64,000 bases of DNA, taken from Opitutaceae bacterium (GTDB taxonomy: Bacteria > Verrucomicrobiota > Verrucomicrobiia > Opitutales > Opitutaceae). Made by a program: the position numbers and the translations under genes. The DNA lies in NCBI GenBank assembly GCA_028284235.1, contig JANQSC010000052.1:17233-81232 (forward strand), read 5' to 3'. Of the stretch, positions 7,640 through 14,906 are shown piece after piece; the stretch's first letter is position 1; the number at the start of each line of letters is the position of its first letter. The notes beneath the pieces are model-generated. The model saw only the letters and a program-made list of their open reading frames with translations. It made no database searches and was not told the origin of the DNA.

Positions 7640-9414
7640 TCTTCGACCCGTCGCAGGCCGATTTCAAAACAAGCCCCCTCCTGGCCATTTCTATAGTTCA
7701 AAAAGCCTCCCATCTCTAGGGCGAGACCCCGAGCGATGCTCAATCCCAGACCGAAGCCGCTCTTTTCGCTTACAAGCGTCTTGTCGCCCCGCTCGAACGG
7801 CTGGAACAGAGTGTTCCCCCGATCGGTGGGCAAGCCGCCACCTCGATCGCAGATCGATATCACTACGTGCGAATCCGTTTCGCGGATACTCAATCCAATC
7901 CATCCGCCTTCGGACGCGTACTTCACCGCATTGTCCACGAGATTGACTAGGATCTGGGAAAGCCCGTCCTCGTCGAATACCGCATCGCCGGAAAAACCGT
8001 CCAGATCCGCTTCGAGAGCCATCCCTTCATTGCGAATCCCCGGTCCGATGCGCTCGACAAAGGTCTGCAAAAAACCGCTCAGCGACAGTCGATTCAGCTC
8101 CACCTTGCGACGGCCCTGGCGCAGTCGACTGAAGTCGAGCACGTTGTTCACCAGTCGTGTCAGTCGCTCGCATTCGCTCACAATCGTACTCAAATAGCGA
8201 CTACGCTTCTCGTCGTTTTCCAATCTCCCGTCTCGGACAAGCTCGGAATACATGCGGATCGTGGTCAACGGCGTCTTAAGCTCATGCGAAACGTTGGTGA
8301 CGAAACTCGACTGCTTGGCCGCCTCCAACTGGCTCGAACGCGTCTGCCAAACCAGCCATGCGCCCGCTCCGGCGACGGTCAGGAGCAACCCCGCCGAAAG
8401 CGAGGCCCAGAATACGACGAAGAGCGAGGAAAAGGCAGACCGGTCCGCCACTGAAACTCCGAGACGCCAACCCGGCAACTGGGAACCCAGATCGACGTGA
8501 AAGGAAGGTCCGCTCGGCGCGGCCGACTCCGAAGAACTCCGAAAGTCGTCACTCGATCCGACTCGCAAAAACGAACCCCCGAGCTCGTCTATCAATTCGT
8601 ATTCGAACGCTCCATACAACTTGGACGCCGGAAACGAACTGCGAATCGCCTCCTTGATCGAATTCACGCTGAACCCGGCGCCGGTCACCACCGTTTCGCT
8701 GTTCCAGTAGGCGACGCCGATCCAACTGTAGAGGCCATTGACGCGCGTAGGGATCCACCGAGTCGAGTCAAGCGTGCCTTGCGGCGACTCCTTCTTAAAC
8801 TGGCTGAGCGTCGCTTGCTTCGCTGCCTCGTTGCGCGTGCGAATCTGCTGCCGCTGCTCGTAGACCGGAGCGTAGTTGTAGATGGCGGCTTCGTCGATCG
8901 ACCTTCCGATTCCCTCGATCGATCCCGCCTGGGCTGCATCCGCGTCCCCAAACGCAGCCGACGCTTGAGGGGCCGTCTCGGGAGGGGAAGGCCTCTGCCA
9001 CAGCCATCCCTGGGATGCGCTGCCCAGAGCCGCGCGGGCGTAGCGCGTTTCCTCTTCTTGGGAATAGATGACGATCTCGCTCGGATTCTCGACATCCCAT
9101 CGAAACGCGAAGTCCAGATCCGGACTGCCGGCAACCCAGGTTTTCAGCTCTTCGTTCTTCTCCGGCGTCCCGAACTGCTCCAACCCGCCCATCACTCCGA
9201 GTTTTATTTCCGAAACAATCAGTCCTATGTTTTCGGATACAGCGCGAGCCTGCTCTTGCGCAGACGCCGTAGACAGCTCCCGCAGACGGCTCGCTTCCCG
9301 CTTTAGAACGCCGTAGGCCACCACTCCAATTATCAAAGTGGAAACCCCGAGCAAGCTGGCCGGCCAAATCCAAGTGTTCTTTCTAGAGAGTGTCCAATAA
9401 GTCAGAATATGCAT
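7636..9414 (-). CDS. Membrane sensor histidine kinase
   Basis: 592 residues from the ATG at 9414. Membrane segments at about 15-37 and 331-356 enclose a 290-residue periplasmic sensor region. The cytoplasmic part has the H-box VSHELKTPLTT (His377), N-box NLVDNAVKYA, G1 CDRGGGL and G2 GFGLGLSIA, so it should be an active kinase. The first nine residues, MHILTYWTL, and part of the tenth codon are encoded by the terminal inverted repeat of a MITE (9386-9663), which therefore supplies the start codon. A longer frame from an ATG at 9453 lies wholly inside the MITE and is less likely. Only residues from about 11 onward look native. Confidence 0.9.
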   Translation of the reverse strand: MHILTYWTLSRKNTWIWPASLLGVSTLIIGVVAYGVLKREASRLRELSTASAQEQARAVSENIGLIVSEIKLGVMGGLEQFGTPEKNEELKTWVAGSPDLDFAFRWDVENPSEIVIYSQEEETRYARAALGSASQGWLWQRPSPPETAPQASAAFGDADAAQAGSIEGIGRSIDEAAIYNYAPVYEQRQQIRTRNEAAKQATLSQFKKESPQGTLDSTRWIPTRVNGLYSWIGVAYWNSETVVTGAGFSVNSIKEAIRSSFPASKLYGAFEYELIDELGGSFLRVGSSDDFRSSSESAAPSGPSFHVDLGSQLPGWRLGVSVADRSAFSSLFVVFWASLSAGLLLTVAGAGAWLVWQTRSSQLEAAKQSSFVTNVSHELKTPLTTIRMYSELVRDGRLENDEKRSRYLSTIVSECERLTRLVNNVLDFSRLRQGRRKVELNRLSLSGFLQTFVERIGPGIRNEGMALEADLDGFSGDAVFDEDGLSQILVNLVDNAVKYASEGGWIGLSIRETDSHVVISICDRGGGLPTDRGNTLFQPFERGDKTLVSEKSGFGLGLSIARGLALEMGGFLNYRNGQEGACFEIGLRRVEE

Positions 9415-9663
9415 CGTTGTCCTCCAGATGGGCCTGCCGCAAGGCGGGCACATTGAGGGGTATCCATGAAATGGCTATCCCCAATTCGCTCAACGCAGCG
9501 CCAGGCCCATCTGAAGGACAACCCTCTGGGCAGCGTCCTTTTTCGTCTTTGGCAGTGTTGCGGTCGCGGACCAAGGCCCTCCGGGCATTGGTTCCCCACC
9601 CACGCCTTGCCAAAGACGAAAAATTCCTGCTGCGATGCATATTCTGACTTATTGGACACTCTC
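9386..9663. mobile_element. MITE-like element, family A copy 2
   Basis: This 278-bp element has near-perfect terminal inverted repeats: GAGAGTGTCCAATAAGTCAG at the left, and CTGACTTATTGGACACTCTC at the right, extending inward through AATATGCATCG. The interior shares with copy 1 (259-498) the blocks CGCAAGGCGGGC, TTTTTCG-TTTGGCA and the nested GGGGTATCCAT/ATGGCTATCCCC palindrome, but in inverted orientation. No clear target duplication is left. Its left end lies inside the start of the histidine kinase gene. The spurious frames inside it are consequences of the palindromes and are not called. Confidence 0.75.
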
Positions 9664-9788
9664 ATCAGCATCCTCGCGTTTCAATCTCATTCAAGGCGGC
9701 TCGAGTTGCAAGCCCAGAGGGCGGCTCGAACAATCCAGCGTCGAAGGGCGAGCCCCCGAAGAAGGCTCGCCCCCTTTCCCACACTATG

Positions 9789-11120
9789 CTATTTCCCTGA
9801 TTTCAACTGACGCGCGCTCTGGTAGGAGGACGATCGCATTTCCTTGCGGCTTTTCTTCGTCATCCCCTCCTCGTTCAACTGCTCCCAACGATCGTAGAGA
9901 CTCGCGTTCTGAGCCGCGACGTCCGCGTCGTTCCACGCCTCATTGGCGGTCGCCAGCTCGTGATTCAAAGATTGGATACGGACAGTGGCTTGTTCTACTT
10001 GCCCCGCGTCGGCCAATGCGATGGCTTCCTCTTTGACGGCGGCGATTCGATTGGCCACTACTCCACGCTGCACATCCATGTCGACGGACGCAGCCGCCTT
10101 TTCCTCGTCCACGACGAAACCCACTCGAGCAACGTCCGAGCCGGCGACTTCCTCCTCGCGCTCTTGGCTCCAGTACTCGACGAGAACCTTGGCGACGGGG
10201 GCGGAATCGGCTTCCCTATGGGCGGCGACTTCCAGCTCGAGCAGCCCATACTTCTCTTGCTCCGCGAACAACTGGGGAATCTCAAAGACCGCCGCGTTCC
10301 CTTTGATCGTCCCTTCGCGGCCAAGAAAGCGTTTCGGAGCAAAGCCCTCTTCGCACTCGATCCGAACTCGGACGTTGCGAGCGATCACGGTCGTCGTATC
10401 GCGCATTTCCGAATCGAAGATCCGAGGCAAGTCGCGGTAGTTCTCCGCAAAATACGTATTGCCTTCGCTCGCCATGGAAAGACCAGCCATGAGGTCCTCG
10501 TTGTAGTCCATCCCCAAACCGACCGTGGAAACGCTGATGCCCTCCCGCATCAGAGCCCTCCCCAGACGCGAAAAATCAACAGGATCACTCGGGCCTACAT
10601 TGGCCAATCCGTCCGACAGAAGCAGGATGCGGCGGAACGCGTTCCGGTCTTCCTCGCGGCGCAACTGCGAGGCCGCCAGATTCACCGCCGAGTAGATAGC
10701 GGTGTTTCCTCCCGAACGGATATTGGAAATCCGGTAGATCGCATTCTCGACGTCGCCCACTCGTTCGAGCGGAATCTCAATTCGGGCGTCCTGACTGTAG
10801 GAGATCAAAGCGACCCGATCCCCGTCCCGCAGTCGCCCGATCGCCTGGATGACCGCCTGTTTCGCGGTTTCGATCTTCTCGCCGGACATCGACCCCGAAC
10901 GGTCAATAACAATGGCTAGGCTCACTGCGGGTCGTTCCTCCTCGATTCGAACCGAGCCCGGATTCAACCCCACCTTCAAAAACGCCGTCGTCGGCGCATT
11001 CGCCCGCAACAGGCTGTGGTCCAGTCTCGCGTCGATTCGCACGCCATCGCCACTCCATGCGTAAGAGGCGAGCGAGCCCATAAGAGCGATTCCCGCTCCG
11101 ATCATGTTCTTAGTCTTCAT
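9789..11120 (-). CDS. Secreted von Willebrand factor type A domain protein
   Basis: 443 residues from the ATG at 11120, which gives a proper signal peptide (MKTKNMIGAGIALMGSLASY). The VWA domain starts near residue 65 with the MIDAS motif DRSGSM (Asp73-x-Ser-x-Ser) and continues with ILLSDGLANVG and a conserved Thr region, so it should bind a divalent cation. The C-terminal 180 residues form beta-rich then helical sequence. The protein resembles the YfbK-like VWA family found in marine bacteria. A role in protein-protein contact in the periplasm is inferred. The ORF is monocistronic and lies upstream of the kinase on the same strand, with a MITE between them. Confidence 0.85.
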   Translation of the reverse strand: MKTKNMIGAGIALMGSLASYAWSGDGVRIDARLDHSLLRANAPTTAFLKVGLNPGSVRIEEERPAVSLAIVIDRSGSMSGEKIETAKQAVIQAIGRLRDGDRVALISYSQDARIEIPLERVGDVENAIYRISNIRSGGNTAIYSAVNLAASQLRREEDRNAFRRILLLSDGLANVGPSDPVDFSRLGRALMREGISVSTVGLGMDYNEDLMAGLSMASEGNTYFAENYRDLPRIFDSEMRDTTTVIARNVRVRIECEEGFAPKRFLGREGTIKGNAAVFEIPQLFAEQEKYGLLELEVAAHREADSAPVAKVLVEYWSQEREEEVAGSDVARVGFVVDEEKAAASVDMDVQRGVVANRIAAVKEEAIALADAGQVEQATVRIQSLNHELATANEAWNDADVAAQNASLYDRWEQLNEEGMTKKSRKEMRSSSYQSARQLKSGK

Positions 11121-11343
11121 TCGTTTTCCCTTCGGTTTCAATTGACTTGGCAGCGCGACCATCGGGCTGCGTGTGGCCATTAAAGCGCAGCGAGACGAAC
11201 GGGTTGTCAGGGGGGCGCAAAAATGATGTCAGAGATTTGTCACGCCGACCGGTAGCGCTACCTGCGACAATTCCCGACCCAATGACAAGGACACTCCCTG
11301 ATGGACATTCGCGCGAGACGCGCTATTGTAAATACTCCGTAAT

Positions 11344-11691
11344 ATGGACGACCTACTCATAGTGCGAATGTCCGACCGCTCCCGCGAGCGGTTCACCCGA
11401 AAGCGACGCAAAATGGACGGGCCGCTCGGAATGAACTTCGGTCTGGTCGCCGGAGTGGGCATCGGAATGGCCGCCGCCTTCAAATTTGGCGCCAACCCGC
11501 TCGTCGGGGTGGGAATCGGAGTCGCCGTCGGAGTCGTTTTCGGCGGTCTCGCCGGACGGTTCCTCAAGCCCGCCCGCCGCTACCAGCGTGTCGGGACGTC
11601 GACCGCCTATGCCTACGACGGAATGCCGTTCGAGGACCAGTCGGAAGAGGGCGATGAAGCGAGCGAAGGCGAAGCGCCACGCTCCAATTGA
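11344..11691 (+). CDS. Small glycine-rich membrane protein, unknown
   Basis: 115 residues, with a positively charged N-terminus followed by a hydrophobic glycine-rich stretch (about 33-70, VAGVGIGMAAAFKFGANPL then VGIGVAVGVVFGGLAG), which probably makes two short membrane helices. The tail is acidic. I recognise no family. It is supported by codon bias and a complete frame between the divergent VWA gene and the convergent DJ-1 gene. Confidence 0.6.
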   Translation: MDDLLIVRMSDRSRERFTRKRRKMDGPLGMNFGLVAGVGIGMAAAFKFGANPLVGVGIGVAVGVVFGGLAGRFLKPARRYQRVGTSTAYAYDGMPFEDQSEEGDEASEGEAPRSN

Positions 11692-11703
11692 GCCGCGCGC
11701 CGC

Positions 11704-12249
11704 CTACAAATTGGCGAAAATGAGGCGGTAGAAGTCCGGGTGGGAAAGCCAAGTCTGGGCGCTGATGATCTTCCCGTCGATCGTCGCCTCGTCCGTGCTC
11801 CACTTCCCGCCAGCGGCCTCCGCCTCAGGACGGCAATGCTCGTAGCAGGTGATATTCGAATCGTCCAGCAAACCGGCTGTAGCCAGAATCTGTATACCAT
11901 GGCAAATGCTGTAGATCCACTTGCCCTTCGCGTGGAATTCGCGGGCGATCTCCAGCACTTTGGGATCGTTTCGCAGGTACTCGGGCGCTCGGCCTCCAAT
12001 AAGCATAACGGCGAAATAATCGTCGACGACCACGTCCTCGAACGTGAGATGGGACTCGGCTCCGTAGCCGGGCTTTTCGATATAGGTGTCCCATCCCGGA
12101 GCGAAGTCGTGGAGAACCAGATTGAGCGCTCGTTTGCTCGGGGCGGCGATTTCCGTGACGAAATTCGCTTCTTGGAAACGATGTAGGGCGTACAGCACCT
12201 CGTAGCTCTCGCCGCCATCTCCGGTGATGATCAGTACTTTCTCGCTCAT
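11704..12249 (-). CDS. DJ-1/PfpI-family protein
   Basis: 181 residues from the ATG at 12249 (MSEKVLIITGDGGE). The longer open frame to 12423 adds sequence unlike the family. The nucleophile elbow SICHGIQIL places Cys116 next to His117, and an acidic residue in the first strand region (Glu14) completes the usual DJ-1 arrangement. Members are glyoxalases, deglycase-like proteins, chaperones or proteases, and the sequence alone does not say which. The gene is single and converges with the small membrane protein gene. Confidence 0.88.
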   Translation of the reverse strand: MSEKVLIITGDGGESYEVLYALHRFQEANFVTEIAAPSKRALNLVLHDFAPGWDTYIEKPGYGAESHLTFEDVVVDDYFAVMLIGGRAPEYLRNDPKVLEIAREFHAKGKWIYSICHGIQILATAGLLDDSNITCYEHCRPEAEAAGGKWSTDEATIDGKIISAQTWLSHPDFYRLIFANL

Positions 12250-12434
12250 AGTCCTTTCGGTAACTTCAGGGGGGTGAATGACGTTGAACTGATTCCTGAC
12301 GCCTGTGGGCGGCAAGTCAATGAATCGATACATCATACGGTAAGAAGCGAAGTCGTTCGATCGACCAGAAAACAATTGCCTCCGCAGCCCGCCCTCGTCT
12401 TCCTCTCCCTCCCGAAGCGCCATCCCGCATTCCG

Positions 12435-12839
12435 ATGCCAGTAACCCGCAACATCGTCCCGGAAATCCTGCGATTCATCTGCGTGAGCGGAATGGCCTTT
12501 CTCATCGACGCAGGGGTGTACCTTCTCCTTCGAAACCAGTTCGAAGTGGACGGATCCTGGGCCAAGCGACTCAGTTTCGCCTGCGTTTCCCTATGGGGAT
12601 TCTTCGCCCACAAGCACTTCACCTTCAAACACCGGGAATTTCGAGCCAGCGAGCCAATCCGCTTCGCGATCGTCTACCTCACCGGCTGGATCTTGAACAG
12701 CTATGTCTACGACGCCACCATCGCTCTCGACCAGTCGGCGAAGCCCGCGTTCCTGGCCGCCACGTTCGCCTGGGCCTGCTGGAATTTCATCGGACAAAAG
12801 TGGTTCGTATTCGTTACACCCAAACGCGACCGGGCCTGA
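12435..12839 (+). CDS. GtrA-like membrane protein
   Basis: 134 residues with four predicted membrane helices and the family features ILRFICVSGMAFLIDAGVYL near the N-terminus and FIGQKWFVF at the C-terminus. GtrA/DPMS proteins are thought to flip polyprenyl-linked sugars or to partner with glycosyltransferases, but no glycosyltransferase is adjacent. A family D hairpin follows and may serve as a terminator. Confidence 0.88.
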   Translation: MPVTRNIVPEILRFICVSGMAFLIDAGVYLLLRNQFEVDGSWAKRLSFACVSLWGFFAHKHFTFKHREFRASEPIRFAIVYLTGWILNSYVYDATIALDQSAKPAFLAATFAWACWNFIGQKWFVFVTPKRDRA

Positions 12840-12915
12840 AACGCCTCCCTAAAAGAAATTCCAACAAATCGGTGTACCCGTCTTCTCGCCCCGCTTAGCG
12901 CATACCTCTCAAACT

Positions 12916-12988
12916 AAACCCGCCGGGACGGCGGGTTCCACCTTTGTCGCATTGAATCAAGGGTGGAACGCGCCGTCCCGGCGCGTTT
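12916..12988. repeat. Family D long hairpin (REP-like), copy 1
   Basis: An imperfect palindrome of about 73 bp runs from AAACCCGCCGGGACGGCGGG through TTCCACCTT, a loop, and AAGGGTGGAACGCG to GTCCCGGCGCGTTT. Each arm is itself a small palindrome (CCGCCGGGACGGCGG). Near-identical units lie at 22116-22188, 27459-27525 and 59388-59460, with conserved core GGTGGAACGCG-CGTCCCGGCGCG. The rest of 12840-13214 holds only a solo MITE end (13025-13033) and nothing else that I can identify. Confidence 0.8.
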
Positions 12989-13214
12989 TTCTATTTTGGC
13001 TGCGACGCGCATTACGATTTGCAGGACAGTCTCTAAGGGCCGCCGGTAGCGAAGCCCAGCTCGACTAGAGGGAACTCTCTAGTTCGCGCTGTCCCTGACC
13101 GCCAATTCCCGCTTCACGTCAATCCATGGACAAGACGGATACAGTTCACGCCGTTTCTGACGATTGAACCGGTTGATTAAGACGCCTTAGACACCTTCAA
13201 CCGGGAACATCGAC

Positions 13215-14882
13215 GTGAAAGAAATTCAAAACCAGATCAAACGCTCCTTCGCCGTCTTCGCGACGCTCTTCGCGATCGCCATCGCCTTCATGGCAACACC
13301 TTACTTCGAAGGCCAGCGCGCCGCCGCCGCTTCGAGCCTTGGCCTGACTCCCGACGCCCTCTGGATCCCGCTCGCGGCAATCTTGATCGCGGCGCTGTAC
13401 CTGACCTATCTTTGGCTCAACGCGACCATCGCTAAGCCCATCCAATCCCTCGCCCGCCACGTGCGCGAAGGCGAGTCCAGCGACTACAACCTGGGCCTCC
13501 GTAGCAAAAGCAAAGAGGAGCACGCCCTCAAAGGGTACATTCAAGACCACGACCAAGTCGTCGCCGAAGTCCGCGAAGAGCGCGACGCATTCGAAAAAGA
13601 GCTGAAAGCCACCCGCAACGAACGCGACGCAGCCCAATCGCTCAGCGACCGCCAGGCCAGCGAGATCGCCGAACTCGATCGCATTCTCAAGAAAACCCGC
13701 GTAGAAGCCCAAACTTCCGCCGCAGCGAACGAGGTCCTCGAAACCGCCCTCGAAACGGAACGCAAAACTAAAGTGGGCCGCGAAGTAAAACGTCGGGCCG
13801 AAGAAATCTATTCCCAAGTCGAACGCGCCGTTTCCGAAGCGTCCGCGCGCTCCATTTGGATCCCCAACCTGTTGAGCAAAATCGAAACGCCAACGACTCT
13901 GATCAACACGCTCTCGAAAAATCTCGAAGCCAACTGGAGCCAGCTTTCCATAACCCGCATCGAGGAGGAGATCGCCGAAATCCGCAAGCAGAGCGACCTG
14001 CAACTCGTGATGCTCGAAACCGTGGAAGCGGAAGACATCCTGCCAGCCCAGATCCCGACCGAGAAAGAACTGGAAGAAGCGGAAGATCTGGACGAAGAGG
14101 AAAACGATTCTGAGTACAACGGTGTGCTCATAGGCGAGCCCGCTCCGGAACCCGCAGAAGAAAACGACTCTTTCCCCGAGGACTCCGACGATACCGAAGT
14201 CGATACGGACGCGGATGCACACTCGAAGGAGATCGTCGACTTTATCGAATCGAAAAACGCGCCTTCGACCGTTCCCGATGAATCCGCGCCCGACCCCGCT
14301 CCGCTCGACCTCATCGAAGTAGCGGAGTCGGAATCCGAAGCGGAAACCGAGGAACCTAGCTCCGCCGAGGAAACCGACGAGTCGCCTGAAACCGAAGAGG
14401 ACGAAGAACCGGCGCCCGTCGCGGAAGCCGAAGTCGAGGTTGTCGAAGAAGAGGCAGAAGAGGAAGTCGAAGAGACCGCGGAAGAAATCGACCTCGAGTC
14501 CCTATCCGATCTGCAACGCCTGGTTTTCGAACTCGTTGGCGAGTACGCGAACGAAGTCGAAGATGTAAGCGTCAACGCGGAATTCCCCGACGCAATCGAC
14601 CTCGACGTTGACGAGGAACTCCTTGAAAGCGTTCTCAGCAATTTGCTCGAAATCGGCATCTACCAATGGAAGGAAGGCAAGGTCGTGCTGCGGGTATCCC
14701 AAAAGGACGACCAGGTAACCTTCGCCGTCGACTCCAGTGGAAAACCGCTTTCGTACGGCGAGCTCGACGAAAGCCAGACCAACCGCATCGCCTCCGCCCT
14801 CGATCGTAAGATCGACGTGGACATGCCCTCGGAAAACGAACTGCGCATGCGGTACCGATACACGCCCGACGAGGACGCCTAG
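13215..14882 (+). CDS. Membrane protein with degenerate histidine-kinase layout and acidic linker
   Basis: 555 residues. Two membrane helices (about 11-30 and 48-70) are followed by a HAMP-like TIAKPIQSLARHVREGE (71-87), a long coiled coil (105-205), and SKIETPTTLINTLSKNL (221-237), which lines up with the H-box region of kinases but has no histidine. A highly acidic low-complexity linker (about 285-425) follows. The C-terminal 430-555 resembles an ATPase domain (ELLESVLSNLLEIGIYQW in the N-box position, VTFAVDSSGKPLSYGEL in the G1 position) but lacks the N-box Asn and the glycine motifs. I infer a pseudokinase or scaffold. The reading is from alignment by eye and is moderately secure. The gene is alone on its strand. 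Confidence 0.7.
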   Translation: MKEIQNQIKRSFAVFATLFAIAIAFMATPYFEGQRAAAASSLGLTPDALWIPLAAILIAALYLTYLWLNATIAKPIQSLARHVREGESSDYNLGLRSKSKEEHALKGYIQDHDQVVAEVREERDAFEKELKATRNERDAAQSLSDRQASEIAELDRILKKTRVEAQTSAAANEVLETALETERKTKVGREVKRRAEEIYSQVERAVSEASARSIWIPNLLSKIETPTTLINTLSKNLEANWSQLSITRIEEEIAEIRKQSDLQLVMLETVEAEDILPAQIPTEKELEEAEDLDEEENDSEYNGVLIGEPAPEPAEENDSFPEDSDDTEVDTDADAHSKEIVDFIESKNAPSTVPDESAPDPAPLDLIEVAESESEAETEEPSSAEETDESPETEEDEEPAPVAEAEVEVVEEEAEEEVEETAEEIDLESLSDLQRLVFELVGEYANEVEDVSVNAEFPDAIDLDVDEELLESVLSNLLEIGIYQWKEGKVVLRVSQKDDQVTFAVDSSGKPLSYGELDESQTNRIASALDRKIDVDMPSENELRMRYRYTPDEDA

Positions 14883-14906
14883 TCGGATCCCCTTTAAAAT
14901 TGGCCG

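Noticed and set aside
9390..9671. Several overlapping frames on both strands within the second MITE
   Set aside because: Their mirror-like translations (MHILTYWTL and SNKSEYAS forms) arise from the terminal inverted repeats and are not conserved in the first copy.
13808..14659. Long serine-rich antisense frame opposite the acidic membrane protein
   Set aside because: It is the antisense shadow of Glu/Asp-rich codons. Almost pure Ser content and no motif.
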